Source of the DNA: Affinundibacterium amnicola
Lineage (GTDB): Bacteria; Pseudomonadota; Gammaproteobacteria; Burkholderiales; Burkholderiaceae_D
DNA length: 64,000 nt
Reading direction: 5' to 3'
NCBI RefSeq assembly: GCF_014284275.1
Contig: NZ_JACOFU010000012.1
Location: 1-64,000 of the forward strand
This document shows, piece by piece, positions 30,602-38,400 of the stretch. Every line of letters begins with the position of its first letter. The stretch's first letter is position 1. Position numbers and translations under genes: made by a program. Under the pieces are notes generated by a model. It did not search any database and was not told the origin of the DNA. It worked only from the letters and a program-made list of their open reading frames with translations.

Positions 30602-30838
30602 ATGACGCATGAAGAAGCCTTGAAGTTAATCGAACAAGCTAATCACCATCTCTTTTTTAGCAGAGCGTGCATACGACGAATATAAGCGTTCTAGATTCGA
30701 TGGTAGCGACAGTTACAGAGATGCTACGAAGAAGCAGACGAAAATTGGAGAATGCGAAGCCATTTACTCTCACTAGTCAAAGAAGCCGGTTTTGCTGAAC
30801 TGATTAGTGCTAGTTCCTCGGATAACAAATCATCTTGA
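30602..30838 (+). pseudogene. Frameshifted small gene
   Basis: Starts with a good ribosome site (GAAGGAAAT) and MTHEEALKLIEQANHHL. A run of six T residues near 30653-30658 shifts the frame; reading on in +1 gives AERAYDEYKRSRFDGSDSY. A second shift near 30725 returns to the first frame, YEEADENWRMRSHLLSLVKE, down to TGA. The corrected product is a coherent protein of about 78 residues, unrecognised. Two compensating single-base changes indicate decay or sequencing errors. Confidence 0.55.
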
Positions 30839-31331
30839 TTTGAATTGTTTGTGACTATTCAGTTCTAGCGACAAGAGTAATATAAGTCAAATGAAAACAC
30901 TGGAATTGTCATTCCGGACTTAATCCAGTCTTACAAGCGCAAAGGAAAATGCTGGATGTCCGATCAAGCTTATGCCTATGCTGATTCCAATCAAGGATCA
31001 TCCTTACACGTAAAGGTCCCAGCACCTTTTTTACACGTCAAAAAAATCGCCGCATCTTAATCCAAAAGAACATGCGAAATTTCTTGCATGTCCAGTTCGA
31101 AAACAATAAGCTCATCGTTTCAAAACATTCTAACTCCTCTATTTTTCACAACATAACGCCAAAACAAAATTCAATCGACAGAAAATCATTCTTGCACTGC
31201 TTCACATTCATCATTCCATTGTGACGCAAAATCGCGCTTGCCATAGATCGCACCAAGCTCGAACCGCAATCATGCTTAGCGCTTGTTTAAAATTAAAAAA
31301 TCAGCCCTTTATAATCTTTCGCCCGATTCCC

Positions 31332-32288
31332 ATGCACAAAAGATCAAGCACCCAAGAGAGCGTGCTACTTGCCATCGAACTTCTTAAGCGCATTCCTCGT
31401 CATACAAAAATCACTGCTACAGAACTACGTGATCAACTCGCAGCAGCAGGCCATGTTCGAAACCTTCGCTCGATCCAACGCTTACTCTCGACCCTCAGTG
31501 AGGACTTGGAGATCGAATGTGATACACGAAACAAACCCTATGGATATCGGTGGAAAGAGCGATCAAATGGCTTGAATTTACCTGTCTTAAGTGAACAAGA
31601 ATCCTTGCTTCTCGCATTGGCACAAGAACACCTGCGTCATCTATTGCCACAAAATTTATTCAAATCGATGGAAGGATTTTTTTCGCAAGCACAGAGCAAT
31701 TTAAACCCCTATAGCAAGGCAAAGAAAGAGCGCGAATGGCTACAAAAAGTACGCGTTGTCAGCACGACCCAACCGCTGTTGCCACCACAAGTGGATGCGA
31801 CTGTACTGGAAGAGGTCAGCAATGCTCTCTACGCCAATAAATGGCTAGAAATTGAATATCGCAACGCCAACGACAAAGTCACTAACTCAAAAGTCATGCC
31901 ACTAGGTCTGGCGCAACAAGGTCCTAGGCTTTATCTCGCATGCCGCTTTGACGGCCACGACAACGAACGCAGCCTCGCTCTGCATCGCATTGCGAAAGCA
32001 AAGGCAACACCATTTGAATTTGAACGCCCCCAATTCGACCTTGAACAATATGATGCCGATGGCCGCTTTGGATTTGGTGAAGGTGTCAAAGTGCGCTTGA
32101 CATTTGTGATCACCAAGATCGCCGGACGCCATCTTCTCGAATCACCACTTGCGCTGGATCAAACAGTTATTGACCAAGGCGAGGAATACCAGATTTGTGC
32201 AACGGTCGTCGATACCGCGCAACTAGAATGGTGGCTACGTGGTTTTGGTACCCAAGTGCGGAATGTTGTGCGAGCATCCTTGTTGTGA
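31332..32288 (+). CDS. WYL-domain transcriptional regulator
   Basis: 318 residues from the ATG at 31332 (MHKRSSTQESVLLAIELLKR). The N-terminal winged helix (about 1-75; LRSIQRLLSTLSEDL) is followed by a WYL domain (about 145-240; LEIEYRNANDKVTNSKVMPLGLAQQGPRLYLACRF and LALHRIAKA) and a C-terminal WCX-like extension (about 245-318). This is the architecture of BrxR/CapW-type repressors found beside phage-defence operons. An in-frame GTG 111 bp upstream is possible but less likely. It precedes the AAA+/ZorAB-like operon by 102 bp and probably controls it. Confidence 0.9.
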   Translation: MHKRSSTQESVLLAIELLKRIPRHTKITATELRDQLAAAGHVRNLRSIQRLLSTLSEDLEIECDTRNKPYGYRWKERSNGLNLPVLSEQESLLLALAQEHLRHLLPQNLFKSMEGFFSQAQSNLNPYSKAKKEREWLQKVRVVSTTQPLLPPQVDATVLEEVSNALYANKWLEIEYRNANDKVTNSKVMPLGLAQQGPRLYLACRFDGHDNERSLALHRIAKAKATPFEFERPQFDLEQYDADGRFGFGEGVKVRLTFVITKIAGRHLLESPLALDQTVIDQGEEYQICATVVDTAQLEWWLRGFGTQVRNVVRASLL

Positions 32289-32302
32289 TGGTGGATGGTT
32301 AG

Positions 32303-32319
32303 CGACACATTGTGTCGCG
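32303..32319. promoter_or_regulatory. Perfect inverted repeat, candidate operator for the WYL regulator
   Basis: GCGACACA-T-TGTGTCGC, 8-bp perfect arms around one base; with one bulge the arms extend to about 10 bp. It has no T run, so it does not look like a terminator, and lies just upstream of the candidate promoter of the defence-like operon. Confidence 0.5.
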
Positions 32320-32323
32320 CTAT

Positions 32324-32351
32324 TGTGATTTCATACGTTCGAAATAGAATT
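32324..32351 (+). promoter_or_regulatory. Candidate promoter of the AAA+/ZorAB-like operon
   Basis: TTGTGA, 16 bases, TAGAAT. It sits 5 bp after the inverted repeat and 39 bp before the AAA+ gene. A repressor bound at the repeat would cover or abut the -35 element. Sequence match only. Confidence 0.4.
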
Positions 32352-32390
32352 CAATTTAGTCTAAGTAATTAATTTTCTGAAAGCAAAAGA

Positions 32391-33359
32391 ATGAACACAA
32401 AAAAAAATGTACCGCCAGCGCCTGAAATGGAAATACCGCCTTTAGATGCTACGAAAAGTCATTCAAAACACAGTGTATTCAAAGAAGTCGAAAGTAAGTT
32501 GACTTTAAATAGCGATGTAATACTAGCCGACGAAACGCGACTGCAACTAGATGAATGCATGGCGAAGTTACGACACCATAAAACAATTTACTTAGATTGG
32601 GGATTTGCAGCAGTTGACCCCCTAGGCATGAGTACCATTCTAAATTTCTACGGCCCACCTGGGACAGGTAAAACCCTAGCTGCTCAAGCGCTCGCGGGAA
32701 CATTAAGCCTACCAATTATCCAAATTGGTATCGCGGAAATTGAGAGCAAAATGATGGGCGATTCCTCAAAAAATATTCAAGCTGCCTTTCAATCGGCACG
32801 ACTGGCTGGCGCCATACTATTTTTTGATGAAGCAGACACATTGCTGGGAAAACGACTATCGTCCGTCACACAAGGTGTCGATAATGAAGTCAATGCAATG
32901 CGTTCCACATTACTGATTGAATTGGAGCGATTCGATGGCATCGTAATTTTCGCAACAAATTTTGCAAAAAACTACGATGAGGCATTCCGAAGTCGTATAG
33001 GGCATCATATTCACTTTGCCTTACCGGATCTAAATGCGCGTACCCTGTTGTGGGATCGCATGCTAGTTCCTAATATTCCTCTTGCTCAGGATCGAAAAAC
33101 GCTGATATCACTTTGTGCCGAAATGTCAGAGGGTTTTTCTGGTCGAGAAATCCGTACGTGCATGCGATTAGCGCTACCTAAAGTGCTGCTCGAATCTGAG
33201 CGGCTCACATCACCTGCCAATTTAACATCTGAACATATTCTTTCAGCGATCTCGCAAATACGAACCGCACATACAGAGGTCGCGGTCAATGCAACTGCAA
33301 AACGCGAACGACCTCTTGACATTGCAGCAGCTAAAAATTTACTCGGTATTTCTTTATAA
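32391..33359 (+). CDS. AAA+ ATPase (SpoVK/ARC1-like), island operon gene 1
   Basis: 322 residues, a single classical AAA+ module: Walker A GPPGTGKT (88-95), a loop with EIESKMMGDSSKNI, Walker B ILFFDEAD (142-149), sensor 1 in FATN (Asn190), arginine-finger region AFRSRI (200-204) and a helical lid with GFSGREIRTCMRLAL. The first ~75 residues are unlike known adaptors and may bind a partner. All catalytic residues look intact, so ATP hydrolysis is expected. No protease or membrane segment. It probably remodels the product of the next gene or the ZorAB-like complex; that is inference from gene order. Confidence 0.88.
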   Translation: MNTKKNVPPAPEMEIPPLDATKSHSKHSVFKEVESKLTLNSDVILADETRLQLDECMAKLRHHKTIYLDWGFAAVDPLGMSTILNFYGPPGTGKTLAAQALAGTLSLPIIQIGIAEIESKMMGDSSKNIQAAFQSARLAGAILFFDEADTLLGKRLSSVTQGVDNEVNAMRSTLLIELERFDGIVIFATNFAKNYDEAFRSRIGHHIHFALPDLNARTLLWDRMLVPNIPLAQDRKTLISLCAEMSEGFSGREIRTCMRLALPKVLLESERLTSPANLTSEHILSAISQIRTAHTEVAVNATAKRERPLDIAAAKNLLGISL

Positions 33360-33380
33360 CATAACTTAAGGAGCCACAAA

Positions 33381-34658
33381 ATGGGATGGTTTTCAAATTT
33401 CTGTTCGAGCGTTGGTAGCGCTGTTTCCTCTATTGGTAGTGCAGTAAGCAACGTAGCTAGTAGAGCTTGGGAAGGTGCTAGAGAGATTGCAGGCAAAGCA
33501 GTGAGTTGGATGGCAGACAAAGCAGAGAACTTCGTGGATGGGGTGAAAGAAGTTTGGTCTAAAGTAAAGCCCTATGTCGCAGCTATTTCGCCCTTTCTAA
33601 AACAAGCGGCAAAGTTAGCCCCTTGGCCTTGGCTTTCAACGGCAATCACGATTTTTGATCATGCTTTGCAGACTTTATTGAAGCTTGAAGATTCTCCAGT
33701 ATTAAAAAAAATCGAGGCGGCGATTAATTGGACGATCTCGACCGCAAAGAAATTGAAGGAAACCTATCTAGATCCGAAAGAAATTGAAGAAGCGAATAAG
33801 CGAAAAGAAGTTTTCGAACAGGCGGCAACACAAGTAACAGGCGATGCTAAGCACGCAATGGCCTTGGCTTCAATGATCAATGATTATGTCAAGATTCAAT
33901 CTGTAATTAAGATTATTTTTGAAGAAAATGCTGTCGACAATTTTGACCATTACTTACGTTTACGGGCAACCCAAAAGCTACTTGCCAATGTTGAACAAGC
34001 CTTAACTTCAGCTAGCAGTATTGAGGAGATCAGCTCCGACGATATGTTTATGTTAGAAGTTGGCGCCAAGTTAATCAAAAAGAATCCAACACTGTCCGAT
34101 GCGGATGCGCTACGGATAGACGAAATAATCTTCAACCGGTTTAATTCCAAGTTGTTACCTTTCGTTTTCGAGGAAATGATCATGGCATGGGAACAAAATC
34201 TAGAAAGTAAGCGTGCAGAATGGCAAGAACTCAACGCAGATTTCGCGAAAGAGACTGTTTTGATGCGCAGACTGAAGACCACCGAGCGACTTTCTGAACT
34301 ATCCGAGCAAGACCAAATTTTGCTTTCCGGCTTAATGGCTCGTTCGCCAGAAACACAAGAAAAATTGTCGGCGTTAGAAAAACATAATCGAGAAATGAAA
34401 AATTACGTTTCTGCTGCCGAAGGATTTCTGCAGGTACTTGAAAAAGATCCAGAACAACTAATTGCGGAAGGCAAAGAATATTTAGCAGAGGAAAGTGCTG
34501 CTGCAGGGATGATTATTATCGATTGCGCCCAAAATGGCAAGCGTTGGGAAGACTTAACACCAGAACAGCAATCTTTGATCATCGACTACGCCAATATCTT
34601 CGAAGCAGATTGCAAACAACGATTAAAAAAATTAATTGAAATTGAAGTAGGAGCATAA
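33381..34658 (+). CDS. Helical protein with amphipathic N-terminus, island operon gene 2
   Basis: 425 residues, unrecognised. It starts 21 bp after the AAA+ gene with a clear ribosome site (AAGGAG). The N-terminus (about 1-60) repeats small/hydrophobic patterns (VGSAVSSIGSAVSNVASRAW, then AVSWMADKAENFVDGVKEVW) expected to form amphipathic helices; residues about 66-90 are moderately hydrophobic (PYVAAISPFLKQAAKLAPWP). The rest is charged and mostly helical. No nuclease, helicase or peptidase motif was seen. Candidate membrane-active effector or cytoplasmic partner of the stator pair. Stop lies 2 bp before the next start. Confidence 0.75.
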   Translation: MGWFSNFCSSVGSAVSSIGSAVSNVASRAWEGAREIAGKAVSWMADKAENFVDGVKEVWSKVKPYVAAISPFLKQAAKLAPWPWLSTAITIFDHALQTLLKLEDSPVLKKIEAAINWTISTAKKLKETYLDPKEIEEANKRKEVFEQAATQVTGDAKHAMALASMINDYVKIQSVIKIIFEENAVDNFDHYLRLRATQKLLANVEQALTSASSIEEISSDDMFMLEVGAKLIKKNPTLSDADALRIDEIIFNRFNSKLLPFVFEEMIMAWEQNLESKRAEWQELNADFAKETVLMRRLKTTERLSELSEQDQILLSGLMARSPETQEKLSALEKHNREMKNYVSAAEGFLQVLEKDPEQLIAEGKEYLAEESAAAGMIIIDCAQNGKRWEDLTPEQQSLIIDYANIFEADCKQRLKKLIEIEVGA

Positions 34659-34660
34659 GT

Positions 34661-36163
34661 ATGAATAGCGATATTTTTAGTTTTCTAATTCCAAATTTAA
34701 ATGAATCTATCCAAGTAGTATTCTTTATTTTGATGTTTGGCACCGCATTCTTTACGATCTTTAAAGTAAAAAAATCAGCAACGCCGGAAAATTGGGAACT
34801 AAAGTGGAATGGAGGCACATTAAATGACACCTCAGATGATCTTGATGCAGAACATGGTTCCGTGACCGACTTAAGTAGCGCCGTCGCGACCACATGGGAA
34901 AAATTAGCTGAAGCCATGCCAGGAATACTCCTTATTTTAGGTTTATTAGGAACATTCCTTGGCCTAGGAATAGCGCTAAACAAAGCATCGACGATACTAT
35001 CTGCAGGCGTCGGCATGGATGACTCTATGAATAATTTGATGTCTATGATGCAGGGATTAGGCACAAAATTTAAGACATCAACTTGGGGAATCATTGCATT
35101 TCTTGGCTTGAAAATTTGGATGTCATATGATCGTTTCGAAGAAATTCGCTTGCGCTGGTGTATTCATAAAGTAAAGGCAGAACTAGATAAAAACCGAACA
35201 ATAGTCACCCAACAACGGATAAAAGAACATTCAGAATTCATTAGCTCGATTCAATTTTTAAATGAAAATTTATGCTCGACCTTGAAATCTGAATTTTCCG
35301 AAAACCGCATTTCCTTCAATACAGGTCATGAACTTTTAATGCAACAAAATGAAATTGCGACGCAAAATAAAGCTGGAATTTTGGGAGTATTGGCATCATT
35401 AAAACTACAACTAGAAGAAAGCAAAATACTAGTTGCCGATACACGTTTAACACGTGAAATCCTAACTTCGTTTGTCGATTCTAATTCAAGTAATTTGACC
35501 GCCATGCAAGCATCGTCTGAGCAAATGGCAACAGCGGCAGGCCGCGTTGGCGAATCTGCTGGTGAGTTGAAACTAGCGATTGGTGATTTTCAATCCGGCG
35601 TCGCAGACGTACTCGCAACACTGAAGAAAGACTTAGGTCAGACAATTGATTTGATGAGCGAAAATTTTGGCGAAAACATGAAAGGAATGTCAAAAAATTT
35701 AGAATCAGCCACAAGTGGCATATCTACCGCTGTGAGCGATTTGGCAGCAAGTGTTGATGCCACAATGAACTCTGTTGAATCTGCCATTAAGGAATCGATG
35801 GATATACAAAAGAAAGCACAGATTGAATTCATTACTACGAGTGATACCTTGAATGTCAACGTCAGTGCGATGGCGGGATTGGTGAATAAGTTGTCCGGGG
35901 ATATTACTTCTGGTTTAAGTGCAATCTCAGGCAGCAATCGAAATGTCATGTCACTAAACAGCCGCTATGAAGCGATGACACAGAGCGCTGAAGATACAGC
36001 GAAATCAATCGAAAACTTAGTTGACGAGGTAAAACGAGAATTTGCGAAATACGATACAGGTAATGCTATGCCGAATGTGATCAAATCGCTACACGAAATC
36101 GAGCAGCAATTAAAACTCATTGTTCAAAAGAATCACGAGAATACCAATCTACAAGGTGGGTAA
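34661..36163 (+). CDS. ZorA-like MotA/TolQ/ExbB-family protein, island operon gene 3
   Basis: 500 residues. TM1 about 16-36, TM2 86-108 (AMPGILLILGLLGTFLGLGI) and TM3 138-155, with MMQGLGTKFKTSTWGI between: the MotA/ExbB proton-channel pattern with the GLLGTFLG block typical of ZorA. Residues about 165-490 form a long helical, coiled-coil-like cytoplasmic tail (SKNLESATSGISTAVSDLAA), also a ZorA trait. The family forms proton-driven stators. It should pair with the next gene. The tail looks shorter than in type I ZorA, which exceeds 700 residues as I recall. Confidence 0.88.
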   Translation: MNSDIFSFLIPNLNESIQVVFFILMFGTAFFTIFKVKKSATPENWELKWNGGTLNDTSDDLDAEHGSVTDLSSAVATTWEKLAEAMPGILLILGLLGTFLGLGIALNKASTILSAGVGMDDSMNNLMSMMQGLGTKFKTSTWGIIAFLGLKIWMSYDRFEEIRLRWCIHKVKAELDKNRTIVTQQRIKEHSEFISSIQFLNENLCSTLKSEFSENRISFNTGHELLMQQNEIATQNKAGILGVLASLKLQLEESKILVADTRLTREILTSFVDSNSSNLTAMQASSEQMATAAGRVGESAGELKLAIGDFQSGVADVLATLKKDLGQTIDLMSENFGENMKGMSKNLESATSGISTAVSDLAASVDATMNSVESAIKESMDIQKKAQIEFITTSDTLNVNVSAMAGLVNKLSGDITSGLSAISGSNRNVMSLNSRYEAMTQSAEDTAKSIENLVDEVKREFAKYDTGNAMPNVIKSLHEIEQQLKLIVQKNHENTNLQGG

Positions 36164-36167
36164 TTAA

Positions 36168-36827
36168 ATGAAAGATAAACCAAACGAGTGGGTATCAATC
36201 TCTGATTTGATGGCTGGGTTATTGGCCGTTGTTATGTTACTTCTAGTTTTATCTGTATTACAGAAAAAACAGTCTGAGCTCCAACATCAAAAGGAAATGA
36301 ATGAAATTGCCTCACTGAAAAAAAATCGAATTTCAGATACTTTAAATGAGCTCAAAAATCTAGTGGAAAAAAATGGCGCAGACCAATTAGTTTCCGTGGA
36401 TGTACCATCAGGTAAAGTCACACTGCGCGACAATGTATTTGAACGCGGTAGTGCTTGCATTTCACCTGAAACGAGAAAATCCGTGGCTTTTTTTCAGGAC
36501 AAAGTCGCTGAATTTCTGAATGCGTCAATCAAAAGTCAGGTTTTTATCGAGGGACACACTGATAATCTTCCTGTATCAAAACCTGTCACTGACTACGTGA
36601 GATTTTGCACTGTTTATGATGATAATTTTACGCTCTCGGCAGCTCGCGCTCGTGAAGCACGTCGTTTGCTAATTGGTGGAATCGACACTGATACGGCTAA
36701 AAGAATTGTTGTGGCTGGTTATGGTGACTCTCAACCAATCAATGGTATCCAACCTGGAGATGCCAGAAATCGACGAGTAGAGATGCACTTTTCAGTGCTA
36801 GATGCAGCAACAATTTCGGCAAAATAA
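36168..36827 (+). CDS. ZorB-like MotB/OmpA-domain protein, island operon gene 4
   Basis: 219 residues: a short cytoplasmic end, one membrane helix (about 11-31) with Asp13 in ISDLMAGLLAVVM at the place of the proton-carrying Asp of MotB/ZorB, a linker helix, then an OmpA-like peptidoglycan-binding domain (about 85-210; FIEGHTDNLP, LSAARAREARRLL, ARNRRVEMHF). It starts 4 bp after the ZorA-like gene. Together they should form a wall-anchored ion-driven complex. Flagellar MotB is unlikely, with no flagellar genes nearby and this operon context. Confidence 0.9.
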   Translation: MKDKPNEWVSISDLMAGLLAVVMLLLVLSVLQKKQSELQHQKEMNEIASLKKNRISDTLNELKNLVEKNGADQLVSVDVPSGKVTLRDNVFERGSACISPETRKSVAFFQDKVAEFLNASIKSQVFIEGHTDNLPVSKPVTDYVRFCTVYDDNFTLSAARAREARRLLIGGIDTDTAKRIVVAGYGDSQPINGIQPGDARNRRVEMHFSVLDAATISAK

Positions 36828-36861
36828 TCAACTTCCATTAATTTTGCGAAAATATGAAAAT

Positions 36862-36897
36862 GAGGAGACCAACCGAGGTTGCCTCCTCATTATTTTT
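36862..36897. terminator. Bidirectional terminator between ZorB-like gene and the convergent small gene
   Basis: GAGGAGACCAACC pairs, with one mismatch, with GGTTGCCTCCTC across a 2-base loop, followed by T-rich sequence on the plus strand. It closes the four-gene operon. Confidence 0.8.
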
Positions 36898-37342
36898 AGT
36901 TACTAAAAATCGTATTACAAACAAAACTCTTAGATCCTGGTGCAGGTAAAACTTTCACCGCGTTCGATATTGGCAGCTTGTACGTTTGCTTGCCCACTTT
37001 GAGCACCGCATCGCCCTTGCGCAAAGCATTGATTAGTCCATGAAAATTGGATTCGCTTGCGCGACTGTCTGCATTAAATGGCCCATCAAAGGAAGTGCCG
37101 CCAGCATTGATGGTGAATTGACGCTCTTCCTTATTATTCAGAATGGTGTAGATTGTTACACTAGACATCACATCCGCACTCCCCTCTTGCGTAGGACAAC
37201 TGATCAGCAAACGTTTACCGCTAAAGTCGATGAAATACTCCAAATTGCCTTGACCGTAGCCTTCTGTCCATTTGCCTTCAGCACCATGGGCTATTGAGGT
37301 GATAGTGGAAAAAACGAGTGCTGCCATAAATATTTTCTTCAT
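36896..37342 (-). CDS. Small secreted protein, unrecognised (island cargo)
   Basis: 148 residues with a signal peptide (MKKIFMAALVFSTITSIAHG, cut after about residue 20) and a mature domain with two cysteines (SCPTQEG near the start, FVCNTIF at the end) likely forming a disulfide. No family recognised. Convergent to the ZorAB-like operon and inside the repeat-flanked island. Confidence 0.7.
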   Translation of the reverse strand: MKKIFMAALVFSTITSIAHGAEGKWTEGYGQGNLEYFIDFSGKRLLISCPTQEGSADVMSSVTIYTILNNKEERQFTINAGGTSFDGPFNADSRASESNFHGLINALRKGDAVLKVGKQTYKLPISNAVKVLPAPGSKSFVCNTIFSN

Positions 37343-37401
37343 GCTTTAAATCCTTCTAATGTTACGTTAATAAGTGAACTACTTTTTTCAAGTGACGACC
37401 C

Positions 37402-37617
37402 TTACCTACCGACTCGCCTTTTAATTGCGCTAAGTGCGGTCATCGGGCTACTTAGCATCGCTTCTAAAATGGAGATTTTTTGACTTTGCAAGGGCTTCTG
37501 GCAAACATTTTCACATTGGTCGTGCATGATGATCACATCGCTACTTTGCGGTACAACAATCGTCCATCCGCATTCTGGGCAACTGAATTTTATAAACTCT
37601 ACATCAGGCATGTACAT
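37402..37617 (-). CDS. Small zinc-ribbon-like protein (island cargo)
   Basis: 71 residues beginning MYMPDVEFIKF. The ATG at 37617 has GGAG six bases upstream; ATGs at 37611 and 37644 also fit. CPECGW followed by HDQCENVC gives a possible Cys/His metal site. The C-terminus is basic (SAIKRRVGR). Unrecognised. Confidence 0.55.
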   Translation of the reverse strand: MYMPDVEFIKFSCPECGWTIVVPQSSDVIIMHDQCENVCQKPLQSQKISILEAMLSSPMTALSAIKRRVGR

Positions 37618-38036
37618 GGTTTTCTCCAGACGAATTAGGTTCATTACCGAAATCCTGGACTCCGAAAATCCATGCACAAAAGTGCCGAAAAGCACGTTGA
37701 GATTGGAGAGAAAAGAATCTGTCGTGAGACGCCTTACTAATCATAGATCTATCCTTTAGTCATGCGGCTTTTGTCCGCAGCGCTAGAATAGACTGTAGAT
37801 ACGTCAGAATGCGTCGTTGATCGAAATGCACCAGCCTATTATCAATAGGGTGTTACGCTTTCAACTGTTCGAGAGATTTTAGGTTTGAGTACCTATATGC
37901 TCTGCCATATAGATCGACCAAAGCAAACAGAACTGAAAGACATTGTTCACATCGTTTCAATAATACAAGCCCCAAGTACATCTAGGCTTCAAAAAAATTC
38001 ACCTGCGAACGCTTCAGCGCGAATAAAATATGCGCC
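37618..38036. other. Right end of the island, no gene seen
   Basis: About 420 bp upstream of the zinc-ribbon gene up to the prfA repeat. No open frame of note, integrase, tRNA or clear hairpin was found. It should hold the promoter of the minus-strand gene. Confidence 0.5.
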
Positions 38037-38189
38037 TACAACTACCCACAAGGCCGCATGACGGATCATCGTATCAATCTGACCTTGTACAAACTCGATT
38101 TCATGATGGATGGAGATTTGACCGAACTGACCAATGCGCTGGTGGCTGAGCATCAGGCTGAGTTGTTGGCTAGTTTGGGGGATGATTAA
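38037..38189 (+). pseudogene. prfA 3'-end fragment (right direct repeat, putative attR)
   Basis: Encodes the last 50 residues of RF1 with stop, no start. Nine differences from the intact copy, all at third codon positions and eight of them synonymous (one Ile to Met). It is followed by a strong terminator while the intact prfA has none, so this fragment is likely the resident gene's original 3' end displaced by the island. Confidence 0.9.
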
Positions 38190-38222
38190 GTTCGATTGAC
38201 ATCATTTGAATAAATGAATTTG

Positions 38223-38261
38223 AGCGCAGATAGGGTTTCGAAAACCTATCTGCGCTTTTTT
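38223..38261 (+). terminator. Rho-independent terminator after the prfA fragment
   Basis: AGCGCAGATAGG pairs with CCTATCTGCGCT around a GTTTCGAAAA loop, followed by six T residues. Probably the original terminator of the hemA-prfA unit. Confidence 0.92.
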
Positions 38262-38400
38262 ATATCCATCATTCTGCGTACTAACTCATGCCCCGCTCAA
38301 ACCTCAGCAGACCAAATAGCCAAGAGCTCAAGCTAGATTGAGCATTTTCAAAAAATCAACACATGGCTATAATTGATTTTCTTTCACGTTTTTTTCAACC

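Larger units (their letters stand above)
30263..31331. other. Left end of the island: decayed genes, no intact long ORF
   Basis: About 1.07 kb between prfA and the WYL gene. It contains a small frameshifted gene (30602-30838), a 56-codon minus-strand frame (30354-30524), and a start-less open stretch ending near 31063 that might be a gene remnant. No integrase, tRNA or terminator was recognised, and no terminator follows prfA. Confidence 0.6.

Noticed and set aside
30900-31063. Open stretch of ~54 codons before the WYL gene
   Set aside because: No in-frame start codon with a ribosome site and no recognised homology; at most an old remnant.
36168-36827. Flagellar MotB as identity of the OmpA-domain protein, with MotA for its neighbour
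   Set aside because: The partner has a long coiled tail and ZorA-type GLLGTFLG block, and no flagellar or chemotaxis genes are nearby.
32391-36827. Tol-Pal or ExbB/ExbD transport system
   Set aside because: No TonB, TolA, TolB or receptor gene; the small partner has an OmpA domain fused to its membrane helix, which ExbD/TolR lack.
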